From contig BJHK01000016.1 in assembly GCA_014192425.1 (NCBI GenBank), positions 24,042-88,041 on the forward strand: a stretch of DNA of 64,000 nt, read 5' to 3'. A program made the position numbers and the translations under genes. The stretch is from Planctomycetia bacterium. GTDB taxonomy: Bacteria; Planctomycetota; Planctomycetia; Pirellulales; UBA1268. The notes below the pieces were generated by a model. The model saw only the letters and a program-made list of their open reading frames with translations. It had not been told where the DNA came from and did not search any database. This document shows positions 42,129 to 50,172 of this stretch, piece by piece; position 1 is the first letter of the stretch, and the number at the start of each line of letters is the position of its first letter.

Positions 42129-42905
42129 ATGAGCCTGCTGCTCGACTTTCTCTGCCGCTTCGGCTGGGGACTCGCCGCGGCGCTCGTGCTCACGCCGCCG
42201 GCCGTCGTGCCCGCCGGCTTCTTCCGCGTCAACCTGCTCGTCGTGCTCGGACTGGCCACGTTCGCCGCGCTCGTGGCCCGCACGACCGTGCCGGGGCCTG
42301 CCTGGATCGTGGCGGCGCTGGCCGCGGTCGCGGCCTGGCTGGGGAGCGTTGCCTGGCTTGGGGAACGAACCCGGGCGGGCGTCGCCTTCTGCGCGGTCAC
42401 GAGCCTGCTGCTCGCCGCGGCCACGGTGCTCGTGCAGGGGCGTCCGGGGGCCGATCCGGCGGTCGTCGTCGCGCTCGTCTCCGGCCTCGTCAGCGGCTGC
42501 ACGGTGCATGCGATGCTCCTCGGCCACTGGTACCTCAACGCCCCGGGCATGAGCGTCGCCGCCCTGCGGCGCATGATCGACCTCGCCCTGGCGGTGTGGG
42601 GGGCCCGGCTCCTGCTCACGCTCTGGCTGGCGGCACCGTCGGGCGGGGGAGGGCTGATGGGCGGGGGGGAACTGATAGCCGGGGGGGAACTGATAGCCGG
42701 GGGGGAACTGACGGCCGGCACCACGGGCTTGGCCCTCGCCGCGCTGCGCTGGCTGGCGGGGCTCGTCGGCCTGCCCGTGCTGCTCGTCATGGCCCGCAAG
42801 ACGCTCGACATTCCCAACACGCAGAGCGCTACGGGTATCCTGTATGTCGCCTGCCTTGCGGCGATCCTCGGCGAACTGACCGGGCAGCTGCTGGGCCCGC
42901 TCTGA
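42129..42905 (+). CDS. Polytopic membrane protein with an internal tandem repeat
   Basis: This 258-residue protein has about seven transmembrane helices (for example NLLVVLGLATFAALVA, WIVAALAAVAAWLGSVAWL, VVVALVSGLVSGCTVHAMLL). I recognise no family. Between the fifth and sixth helices lies a Gly-rich loop with the repeat GGELIA-GGELIA-GGELTA, encoded by three 18-base tandem units. The last helices follow DIPNTQSATGILYVACLAAI. It starts at ATG 42129, 55 bases after folE, and is followed by the ribbon protein after 15 bases. Confidence 0.75.
   Translation: MSLLLDFLCRFGWGLAAALVLTPPAVVPAGFFRVNLLVVLGLATFAALVARTTVPGPAWIVAALAAVAAWLGSVAWLGERTRAGVAFCAVTSLLLAAATVLVQGRPGADPAVVVALVSGLVSGCTVHAMLLGHWYLNAPGMSVAALRRMIDLALAVWGARLLLTLWLAAPSGGGGLMGGGELIAGGELIAGGELTAGTTGLALAALRWLAGLVGLPVLLVMARKTLDIPNTQSATGILYVACLAAILGELTGQLLGPL
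42663..42716 (+). repeat. Three 18-bp tandem repeats inside a membrane-protein gene
   Basis: The unit GGGGGGGAACTGATAGCC occurs twice exactly (42663-42680, 42681-42698) and once with changes (42699-42716). Each unit begins with seven G residues. Because 18 is a multiple of 3, gain or loss of units keeps the frame and only changes a loop by six residues; slippage within the G runs would shift it. Confidence 0.9.
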
Positions 42906-42920
42906 CGCCCCGGTTCGCCC

Positions 42921-43451
42921 ATGCGCATCACCTACGCCTGCCCCGCCTGCCATGCCACGGTGACCCACGACGGCGCGGACCGTGGCGGGGAGCTCGCCTG
43001 CCCGCAGTGTGCGGCCGTCGTGCCCGTGCCGGCGGACGCGATCGCCTGGATCGGTCCCGACGGCGGGGCGGCGGTGGCCGGCAGCGGTCGCCTGCGCCTG
43101 CGGCGCTGCATGGTCTGCCCGGGGACCGAACTCTTCGCCCGCAAGGATTTTCCGCAGCGGCTCGGGGTGGCGATCGTCGTGGCCGGGTTCGCCGCGAGCT
43201 GTGTGACCTGGGCCTGGCAGCTGCTGATCCCGACGTTCGCCATCCTCTTCGGCACGGCCCTGGTCGACGTCGTCCTGTACATGCTCATGCCCGAGTGCCT
43301 CACCTGCTACCGCTGCGGCGCCCGCTACCGCGGGGACGGCGTCGCCGACGCGGTGGGGGGCTTCGACCTGGAGACCCACGAGAAGCACCGACAGCAGGTG
43401 GCGCGGAGCCGGGAGATCGGGGCCCGGACCGGCGCCGGCCGGCGGGAGTGA
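42921..43451 (+). CDS. Zinc-ribbon protein with a central membrane segment
   Basis: The 176-residue product opens with a ribbon (YACPACHATVTHDGADRGGE, then LACPQCAAVVPVPA) like that of the protein at 29942. A second Cys pair follows (CMVCPGTELFARKDFPQ), then a hydrophobic region with two helices (GVAIVVAGFAASCVTWAWQL, FAILFGTALVDVVLYMLM) and a third Cys pair (CLTCYRCGARYRGDGVADA). Function unknown. It lies 3 bases before the FAD/Fe-S oxidoreductase gene, so they are probably made together. Confidence 0.75.
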   Translation: MRITYACPACHATVTHDGADRGGELACPQCAAVVPVPADAIAWIGPDGGAAVAGSGRLRLRRCMVCPGTELFARKDFPQRLGVAIVVAGFAASCVTWAWQLLIPTFAILFGTALVDVVLYMLMPECLTCYRCGARYRGDGVADAVGGFDLETHEKHRQQVARSREIGARTGAGRRE

Positions 43452-43454
43452 GCG

Positions 43455-46400
43455 ATGGATCCAGAGCAGAAGCGGATCGAGGAGGACCTGCGCGGGATCG
43501 TCGCCGGCGAGGTGCTGTGCGACGACGCCAGCCGCGCCCTGTATGCCTCCGATGCCAGCCTGTTCGAGGTCCGGCCGCTGGCGATCGTCCGTCCCCGGTC
43601 CGCCGAGGATGTCGCCGCCACGGTGGCCTGGGCGGCCGGCCGCGGCATCGCCGTACATCCCCGTGGCGCCGGCTCGAGCGTCTGCGGCGGGGCACTCGGC
43701 CCCGGACTGGTCATCGACATGAGCCGATTCATGCGCCGGATCGTGTCGACTGCCGACGACACGATCCGCGTGCAGAGCGGCGTGGTGGCCGCCCAGCTCG
43801 AGGAGCACCTCGGCCGCCTCGGCCGGACCTTCGGCCCCGATCCGTCGAATCCCGGCGTGACCACGATCGGCGGGATGATCGGTCGCAACTCGTCCGGTAG
43901 CCGCTTCCTCCGCCACGGGGCGGTCCGCGACCGGATCGTCACGCTGGAGGCGGTCCTCGCCGACGGCTCGATCGTCGAACTCGGGGCCACGGCCGTCGCC
44001 CCGCCACGCTCCCCCCTGGGCGGCCCCGGCGCGGGCATCGCGCCGCTGCCGGAACCGGCGCGGCACGAGCCGCTGGCCGCCGGCGTGGCGGCGATCGTGA
44101 CCGCGGCCCGCGACACGATCACCCGGTTCCAGCCGGCGGCCCGGATGTCGCACGGCGGGTATCGGCTCGACGACCTGCTGGCGACGGCCAGCGCCGACAA
44201 CGCCCCCTCCATCGACCTCGCCCGCCTCTGCTGCGGGGCGGAGGGGACGCTGGCGATCGTCACCGAGGCCACGCTGCGGACCGTGCCCGCCGACGGCGCC
44301 AGCGCCGTGGCCCTCGTCCTCTTCGACTCGCTCGCCAGGGCCGCGGAGGCCGCCGTCCGCCTGCGGCCGCTCGGGCCGAGCGCCTGCGACATCTTCGACC
44401 GCCGCCACCTGGCGCTGGCCCGGGGCACAAAGCCGGCCTTCGACCTGCTCATCCCGCCGGTCGCGGAGGCCGGCCTGCTCGTCGAGTTCACCAGCGACGC
44501 CCCTCGGGCCTGCAACGCCCGGCTCGACGAGGCGATGAAGATGATGCAGCAGGGACGCCACCCCTGCCTCGACATCCGCCGTGCCGAGGACGCGGTCGAC
44601 GCCGCCTTCTTCTGGGAGTTGTCGCGGAACGTCGTCTCGACGCTCCACGGCGTGCGGGCCATGGTGCGGCCGGTGCCGTTCATCGAGGACATCGTGGTGC
44701 CGCCGGCCGCGCTGCCCGACTTCCTCGGTCGACTTCAGGGGGTGCTCAACCGCCGCCAGTTCACCGCCATGCTCTTCGGCCATGCCGCGCACGGCCAACT
44801 CCACGTCCGGCCGTATGCCGACCCGCGGGCGGCGGGGGAGCGCGACCGGCTGGAGACGCTCGCCGGCGACGTGTATGCCGAGGTGGTCGCCGTCGGCGGC
44901 ACGATCGGCGGCGAGCAAGGGCTCGGCCTGTCGCGGACGCCCTTCTTCGGCCGACTGTTTCCCGAACTCGCCGCCGTTCAGGCGGAGGTCAAGCGGCTCT
45001 TCGATCCCGCCGGCATCCTCAACCCCGGCCGCGTGGTGGCGGCGTCCGACCCGGTCACCTCGGCAGCGCCGTTTCGGCCCGCGCTCCCCGCGGTCCCGGC
45101 CCCCGACGTCGGCGGGCCGGCGCCCTCCGATTCCGCGCCGACCGCGGCCGTGCTGCCGGCGCTGCTGGTCTGGCCGGGCGCCGGCTTGAACGCGGAACTC
45201 GACGCCTGCAACGGTTGCGGTGGCTGCCGGGCGACGTCGGCCGCGACGCGGATGTGCCCGCGGTATCGACACGCCCCCGCGGAGGAAGCCTCTCCCCGTG
45301 CCAAGGCGAACCTGCTCGCCGCGGCTGTGGCGGGGCGGCTCGACGGCAGCCAACTCTCCGCGGAATCGCTGCGGGCCATCGCCGACACATGCTTCAACTG
45401 CCATCAGTGTCGCAGCGGCTGCCCGGCGGGCGTGGACATTCCGGCGCTGGTGATGGAACTGAAGGGGGCGAACTTCGCAGCCAACAGCGGCCCGCTCCAC
45501 ACCTGGCTCCTGTCGCGGGTCGATGCCCTGTCGGCCCTCGGCGGCGCGGTGCGGCCGCTGGCGAACCGGGCGATCGCGAGCCCGCAGTTCCGTTGGCTCT
45601 TGGAAAAGACGATGGGCATCGCCCGGGGGCGGAAGCTGCCCGAGTTCAGTGGCGGCCAGTTCCTGCGCTGGGCGCAGCGCCGAGGGATCACGCGGCCGTC
45701 GCGGCGCAGCGGGCCGCGGGTGCTGTACTTCCTCGACACGTATGCCCGCCGGCACGACCCGCTCCTCGCTCAAGCCTTCGTGTCGGTGCTGGAGCGGAAC
45801 GGCATCGGCGTGTTCGTCGACCCGCGGCAGGTGGCGGCGGGGATGCCGCTCGTCTCCGAGGGGGATCTCGATGCGGCCCGCCGGGTCGCCCGGCGGAACA
45901 TGCGCGTGCTGGCCGAGGCCGTCCGGCTCGGCTACCGGATCGTGTCGACGGAGCCGGCGGCGGTGACCTGCATCACGCACGACTATCCCCGGCTTCTCGA
46001 CGACGACGAGGCCGCCCGCGTCGCTGCCGCGACCTGCGATGCGGCGACCTTCCTCTGGGAGCTGCACCGCGAGGGGCGGCTGCGGCTCGACCTCCGGCCC
46101 GTCCCCACCCGGATCCTGTACCACGCCCCCTGTCATGCCCGCAGCGGCGGCGTGGCGGTGCCGGCCGAGCACCTGCTCCGGCTCATTCCCGGGCTGGTGC
46201 TGAGCGCCGACGATCACGGCTGCTCGGGGATGGCCGGGACGTTCGGCCTCTCCCGGGACCACTACCGGGCCAGCCTCCGGGTGGGCCTGGACCTGATCTC
46301 GGCGATGCGCGGCGGCGGAATCGAGGCGGGTGCTACCGAGTGCAGCGCCTGCCGGATACAAATGGAGCAGGGCACGACCAAGCCGGTGGTGCATCCGGTG

Positions 46401-46499
46401 AAGTTGCTGGCCAAGGCCTACGGCCTGTTGCCGGGGCCCGCCCCGCGCGGGCTGGACCAGATCCTCAACGCCACCAGCGGGCCGCTGACGACGTCCTGA
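43455..46499 (+). CDS. FAD-linked oxidase fused to Fe-S and CCG domains (D-lactate/glycolate dehydrogenase-like)
   Basis: This 1014-residue fusion flavoprotein oxidises a 2-hydroxy acid and passes electrons through Fe-S clusters, probably to the respiratory chain. An FAD-binding domain comes first (PLAIVRPRSAEDVAATVAWA, HPRGAGSSVCGGALGPGLVI, NPGVTTIGGMIGRNSSGSR), then the oxidase C-terminal domain (VEFTSDAPRAC ... GGTIGGEQGLGLSR). Two Cys clusters follow, CNGCGGCRATSAATRMCP and CFNCHQCRSGCP, and then a CCG-type region (YHAPCHARSGG, DHGCSGMAGTFGLS, ECSACRIQMEQG). The layout resembles D-lactate dehydrogenases and GlcD-GlcF fusions. The substrate is unproven. It starts 3 bases after the ribbon gene, and moaD follows after 36 bases. 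Confidence 0.9.
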   Translation: MDPEQKRIEEDLRGIVAGEVLCDDASRALYASDASLFEVRPLAIVRPRSAEDVAATVAWAAGRGIAVHPRGAGSSVCGGALGPGLVIDMSRFMRRIVSTADDTIRVQSGVVAAQLEEHLGRLGRTFGPDPSNPGVTTIGGMIGRNSSGSRFLRHGAVRDRIVTLEAVLADGSIVELGATAVAPPRSPLGGPGAGIAPLPEPARHEPLAAGVAAIVTAARDTITRFQPAARMSHGGYRLDDLLATASADNAPSIDLARLCCGAEGTLAIVTEATLRTVPADGASAVALVLFDSLARAAEAAVRLRPLGPSACDIFDRRHLALARGTKPAFDLLIPPVAEAGLLVEFTSDAPRACNARLDEAMKMMQQGRHPCLDIRRAEDAVDAAFFWELSRNVVSTLHGVRAMVRPVPFIEDIVVPPAALPDFLGRLQGVLNRRQFTAMLFGHAAHGQLHVRPYADPRAAGERDRLETLAGDVYAEVVAVGGTIGGEQGLGLSRTPFFGRLFPELAAVQAEVKRLFDPAGILNPGRVVAASDPVTSAAPFRPALPAVPAPDVGGPAPSDSAPTAAVLPALLVWPGAGLNAELDACNGCGGCRATSAATRMCPRYRHAPAEEASPRAKANLLAAAVAGRLDGSQLSAESLRAIADTCFNCHQCRSGCPAGVDIPALVMELKGANFAANSGPLHTWLLSRVDALSALGGAVRPLANRAIASPQFRWLLEKTMGIARGRKLPEFSGGQFLRWAQRRGITRPSRRSGPRVLYFLDTYARRHDPLLAQAFVSVLERNGIGVFVDPRQVAAGMPLVSEGDLDAARRVARRNMRVLAEAVRLGYRIVSTEPAAVTCITHDYPRLLDDDEAARVAAATCDAATFLWELHREGRLRLDLRPVPTRILYHAPCHARSGGVAVPAEHLLRLIPGLVLSADDHGCSGMAGTFGLSRDHYRASLRVGLDLISAMRGGGIEAGATECSACRIQMEQGTTKPVVHPVKLLAKAYGLLPGPAPRGLDQILNATSGPLTTS

Positions 46500-46535
46500 T
46501 GTCCGGACATTCATCGAGGGGAGACTGCAATCACG

Positions 46536-46850
46536 ATGCAAAGCGAGCGAACGGACATGACGGACGCCGACCGCGACAGGCGGAGCCCGCGGGAACCGCG
46601 CGGCAGCGGGCCGCTGCGGGTGGCGGTGTATGCCGGGATGGCCGAACTCGTCGGCGGCCGAGTGCTGGAGATTTCCTGGTCCGGCGGCACGGTGGCCGAC
46701 CTGCGGGCCGCGCTGGCGGCCGCCGATCCGCGGATCGCGCCGCTGCTCGCCCAGAGCGCCGTCGCGATCGGCACCATGTATGCCCGTGACGAAGCCGATG
46801 TGCCGCCGCGGGCGGACGTGGCGATCATTCCCCCGGTAAGCGGAGGCTGA
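46536..46850 (+). CDS. moaD: Molybdopterin synthase sulfur carrier subunit (MoaD-like)
   Basis: MoaD carries sulfur as a C-terminal thiocarboxylate into molybdopterin synthase. The 104-residue product has a basic N-terminal extension of about 25 residues and then a ubiquitin-like fold (PLRVAVYAGMAELVGGRVLE, TVADLRAALAAADPRIAPLL) that ends in VAIIPPVSGG, with the required terminal Gly-Gly. The start at 46536 has GGGGAG about 12 bases upstream; a later ATG at 46557 is possible. moaE follows after 3 bases. Confidence 0.9.
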   Translation: MQSERTDMTDADRDRRSPREPRGSGPLRVAVYAGMAELVGGRVLEISWSGGTVADLRAALAAADPRIAPLLAQSAVAIGTMYARDEADVPPRADVAIIPPVSGG

Positions 46851-46853
46851 GCG

Positions 46854-47450
46854 ATGGGTGGCGAGCAGGCCAGGGACGATCGGCATGGCGGGCCGGTGCA
46901 GGTGATTGAAGCCGCCGAGGGAGCGCTCGTGAGGCGGCCGATCGAACCCCAGCGGCTCCTCGCGGCCGTCGCCAATGCGGACGCGGGGGCGAACGTGCTG
47001 TTCACCGGGACGGCCCGCAATCACGGCGCCGGTGGCCCGACCGTGGGCCTCGTGTACGAGGCCCACGAGCCGATGGCCGGCCCGGCGCTGGAGCGGTTGT
47101 GCACCGCCGCCGTGGAGCGATTCCGGCTTGTGGCCTGTGCGCTCGAGCATCGGCTCGGCCGGGTGGCGGTGGGCGAGGTGAGCGTGGCCGTGGCGGCCAG
47201 CGCCCCGCATCGGCGCGAGGCCTTCGCCGCCGCCGAGTGGCTCATGGACCGCATCAAGCACGAAGTGCCGATCTGGAAGTGCGAGGAACGGGCGGACGGC
47301 CGCCGCGAATGGATCCATCCCGAGCCGCGTGCGGAAGCCGCGTCGGGAGGCCGTCCGGCGGATCAGGCCGGTGGCCGCGGCGCCGAGGAACGCGGCTCGG
47401 GCGAGCGACGCGGCGGCCGCCGCGGGCGACGCGGCGGTGACCGGCGGTGA
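46854..47450 (+). CDS. moaE: Molybdopterin synthase catalytic subunit
   Basis: MoaE uses the MoaD thiocarboxylate to convert precursor Z (cPMP) to molybdopterin. The 198 residues include the core VLFTGTARNHGAGGPTVGLV, VAVAASAPHRREAFAAAEWL and the catalytic RIKHEVPIWKCE segment. The N-terminal 25 residues and about 45 C-terminal residues rich in Gly and Arg are not part of the family domain. GGAGG 7 bases before the ATG at 46854 sets the start. The stop overlaps the moaA GTG start (GTGA), so translation is coupled. Confidence 0.94.
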   Translation: MGGEQARDDRHGGPVQVIEAAEGALVRRPIEPQRLLAAVANADAGANVLFTGTARNHGAGGPTVGLVYEAHEPMAGPALERLCTAAVERFRLVACALEHRLGRVAVGEVSVAVAASAPHRREAFAAAEWLMDRIKHEVPIWKCEERADGRREWIHPEPRAEAASGGRPADQAGGRGAEERGSGERRGGRRGRRGGDRR

Positions 47451-48442
47451 CCGACGCCGGCCTCGTCGACGGCTTCGGCCGGGTGCACACCGACCTGCGC
47501 GTGAGCGTCACCGACCGGTGCAACCTGCGCTGCACCTACTGCATGCCGCTGGAGGCGACGTTTCGCCCGGCGGCCGAGCACCTGTCGGTCGAGGAATTCA
47601 TCCGCGTCGTCGCCGTGGCCGCCGGGCTCGGCGTGCGCAGCGTGCGGCTCACAGGCGGCGAACCGCTGCTCCGGTCCGACCTCGCCCCCCTGGTGGCCCG
47701 GCTCACGGCCCTGCCGGGAATCGACGAGGTGGCCCTGACGACCAACGGCCTGTTGCTCGCCGAGCAGGCGGCGACGCTGCGTGGGGCGGGCTTGTCGCGG
47801 CTCAACGTCAGCCTCGACAGCCTGCGGCCCGATGTCTTCGAGCGGATCGCCCGCCGGTCTGGTTTGGATCGCGTCCTGTCCGGCCTCGCGGCGGCGAAGG
47901 CGGCGGGGTTCACGGCGATCCGCATCAACGCCGTCTCGATCCGCGGGCTGACGGAAGCCGAGGTCGTACCGCTTGCCGACTTCTGCCGACGCGAGGGATT
48001 CGAGCTGCGGTTCATCGAGTTCATGCCGCTCGATGCCGAAGCCGCCTGGTCGCGGGAGCAGGTGCTCTCCGGCGCGGACGTGCGGGCGATCCTCGTCCGC
48101 GCGGTCGGCCCGCTGCTGCCGGTCGGCGGCACCGATCCGGGGCAGCCCGCCATCGACTATGCCTGGGCCGACGGCGGCGGCCGCGTCGGCTTCATCGACC
48201 CCGTGTCGGCGCCGTTTTGCGACCGCTGCGACCGGCTCCGACTCACCGCCGACGGCCAGTTTCGCAACTGCCTGTTCTCACTCGCCGAATGGGACGCGCG
48301 GGCCGTGCTCCGCGGCGGCGGCAGTGACGAGGCGATCGCCGGTCTGCTCCGCGAATGCGTGGCGGCGAAACGGGCGGCGCACGGCATCGACACGCCGGCG
48401 TTCGCCCGCCCGGCCCGCTCGATGTACCAGATCGGAGGCTGA
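47447..48442 (+). CDS. moaA: GTP 3',8-cyclase, radical SAM (MoaA)
   Basis: MoaA starts molybdenum cofactor synthesis by rearranging GTP with S-adenosylmethionine. The 331 residues have the radical-SAM cluster motif CNLRCTYC, LTGGEPLLRSD, the second cluster motif CDRCDRLRLTADGQFRNC, and end in QIGG, the C-terminal Gly-Gly that MoaA needs. The GTG at 47447 overlaps the moaE stop. MoaC, which acts next, is not in the window. Confidence 0.96.
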   Translation: MTDAGLVDGFGRVHTDLRVSVTDRCNLRCTYCMPLEATFRPAAEHLSVEEFIRVVAVAAGLGVRSVRLTGGEPLLRSDLAPLVARLTALPGIDEVALTTNGLLLAEQAATLRGAGLSRLNVSLDSLRPDVFERIARRSGLDRVLSGLAAAKAAGFTAIRINAVSIRGLTEAEVVPLADFCRREGFELRFIEFMPLDAEAAWSREQVLSGADVRAILVRAVGPLLPVGGTDPGQPAIDYAWADGGGRVGFIDPVSAPFCDRCDRLRLTADGQFRNCLFSLAEWDARAVLRGGGSDEAIAGLLRECVAAKRAAHGIDTPAFARPARSMYQIGG

Positions 48443-48444
48443 CG

Positions 48445-49593
48445 GTGACCATGCCCGCGGCCCCGCGTCGCTACCTCGACAACGCCGCCACGTCGTGGCC
48501 CAAGCCGCCGGCGGTGCTCGAGGCCTGGATGGACGCCGCCGCCCGCGTCGGGGCGACCGCTGGGCGGGCCGCCTACCGCGAGGCTGTCGAGGCCGAGTCG
48601 ATCCGCGGCCGGGCCCGCGCGGCCTGCGGCCGAATCCTCGGCGGCGTCGCCCCGGCGCGGGTGGCGTTCACGGCCGGCTGCACGATCGCGCTCAACACGG
48701 CCATCGGCGGGCTGCTGCGGCCCGGCGACCATGTGATCGCGACCGCGGCCGATCACAATGCCGTGCTCCGGCCGTTGCACGCGCTCGAGCAACGCGGGGT
48801 CATCGCCCTGTCGATCGTTCCGTGCGACGGCGGTGGCCGGGTCGATCCGCAGGCGATCGCGGCGGCCTGGCGGCCGGCCACGCGGCTCGTCTGCTGCACG
48901 CACGCCTCGAACGTCACAGGTGCGTTGCAGGATGCCGCGGCGATCAGTGGCATTGCCCGCGACCGGGGCGGGCTGTTCCTCCTCGACGCGTCGCAGACGC
49001 TGGGGCAGGTGCCGTTCACGGTGCCGGGGGGCGGTGCCGACATCGTCGCGGCGCCGGCCCACAAGTGGCTCTTGGGGACGGCCGGCGTCGGCATCCTCTG
49101 GTGCCGGCAGGGCGTGGAGCCGGAGCCGTTGGTGATCGGCGGCACCGGGAGCGCGAGCGATGCGCTCGCCATGCCGGAATCCTATCCGGCCCGCCTGGAG
49201 GCGGGCACGGCCGACGTGCCGGCGCTGGCGGCCCTCGGCGCCGCGATCGGCTGGCTGGAGGATCGCTCGATTGCCGCCGTCGGCGGCGTGTGCCTGGAGC
49301 TGGCCAGACGCTGTGCCGCGGAACTGGCCACCGTGCCCGGCGTGCGCGTGATCGCCGCGGGGGACGGGGCGCCGATCGTGAGCTTCACCGTGGCCGATCA
49401 CGATCCGGCCGAGGTGGCGGCGGCGGCCGAGGCGATCGCGGGCGTGCAGGTGCGGTCGGGCATCCACTGTGCCGCCCGCGTGCACGACTGGCTCGGCACG
49501 CTTCCGGGAGGGACGGTGCGGGCGAGTTTTGGCCCCTTCAATACGGCGGCCGACGTCGAGGCGCTCGTCGCGGCGGTGCGGGCGATCGCCTGA
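48445..49593 (+). CDS. Class V aminotransferase, probable cysteine desulfurase
   Basis: These PLP enzymes release sulfur from cysteine as a protein-bound persulfide. The 382 residues have YLDNAATSWPKPPAVLEAW at the start, TAGCTIALNTAIGGLL, the PLP Asp/Gln region (LFLLDASQTLG), the PLP lysine in APAHKWLLGTAGVG, and the sulfur-acceptor Cys in SGIHCAAR. The GTG at 48445 has GGAGG 6 bases upstream; the ATG two codons later lies 12 bases from it. It starts 2 bases after moaA, so a role in supplying sulfur to the MoaD thiocarboxylate is likely, as IscS does in E. coli. Confidence 0.88.
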   Translation: MTMPAAPRRYLDNAATSWPKPPAVLEAWMDAAARVGATAGRAAYREAVEAESIRGRARAACGRILGGVAPARVAFTAGCTIALNTAIGGLLRPGDHVIATAADHNAVLRPLHALEQRGVIALSIVPCDGGGRVDPQAIAAAWRPATRLVCCTHASNVTGALQDAAAISGIARDRGGLFLLDASQTLGQVPFTVPGGGADIVAAPAHKWLLGTAGVGILWCRQGVEPEPLVIGGTGSASDALAMPESYPARLEAGTADVPALAALGAAIGWLEDRSIAAVGGVCLELARRCAAELATVPGVRVIAAGDGAPIVSFTVADHDPAEVAAAAEAIAGVQVRSGIHCAARVHDWLGTLPGGTVRASFGPFNTAADVEALVAAVRAIA

Positions 49594-49670
49594 CGTCGCC
49601 GCTGACGGTCACGCGTGCGCTTGGCGACGCGTCGATTGTGGGTTCCGGTGGCGCGGGCTATCATCTCGCC

Positions 49671-50096
49671 ATGGCAGGAATTCCACGCGACGTCTGGTAC
49701 GCCGACGGGCTCAGGTTTCAGTGCACGCAGTGCGGCGACTGCTGCTCCGGCGCCGAGGGCTACGTCTGGGTGAACCAGGCTGAAATCGACGCCATGGCGG
49801 CCCGCCGGGGCATGACGCCGGCGGCCTTCGAGGCGGCCTACGTGAAGCAGGTGGGCGTCCGCCGGTCGTTGACGGAGCGGCCGGGGGGCGACTGCGTGCT
49901 CCTCGACGAGACGACGCGGAAGTGCACGGTCTACGACGAGCGGCCGCGGCAGTGCCGCACCTGGCCGTTCTGGGACTCGAACCTGCGTTCCCCGGAGGCC
50001 TGGGCCGAGGCGGCGGAGGCCTGTCCGGGCTGCAACAAGGGGCAGGTCGTGCCGGTGGAGACGATCGTCGCCCAGGCGGCGAAGATTCGGATCTGA
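49671..50096 (+). CDS. YkgJ family Cys-cluster protein
   Basis: This 141-residue protein has the YkgJ/Fe-S or zinc-chelating pattern: FQCTQCGDCCSGAEGYVWV, GDCVLLDETTRKCTVYDERP and RQCRTWPFWDSN, with later Cys in ACPGC. These Cys residues probably bind a metal cluster. The family is found in many bacteria without a settled role. It follows the cysteine desulfurase by 77 bases in the same direction and may be part of the sulfur and cofactor run. Confidence 0.87.
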   Translation: MAGIPRDVWYADGLRFQCTQCGDCCSGAEGYVWVNQAEIDAMAARRGMTPAAFEAAYVKQVGVRRSLTERPGGDCVLLDETTRKCTVYDERPRQCRTWPFWDSNLRSPEAWAEAAEACPGCNKGQVVPVETIVAQAAKIRI

Positions 50097-50172
50097 GCGG
50101 CGTCTGCCGCCGGCGTTTCCGCTGCGCTGCGGCGTTGCCGGGCCGAATCCCGGTCAGTCTGTCGGGCAGCGG

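Noticed and set aside
42039..47318. Very long antisense open frame of about 1759 codons opposite folE to moaE.
   Set aside because: The plus-strand genes have clear motifs and ribosome sites throughout; the antisense frame has no recognisable domain and arises from the lack of stop codons in GC-rich DNA.
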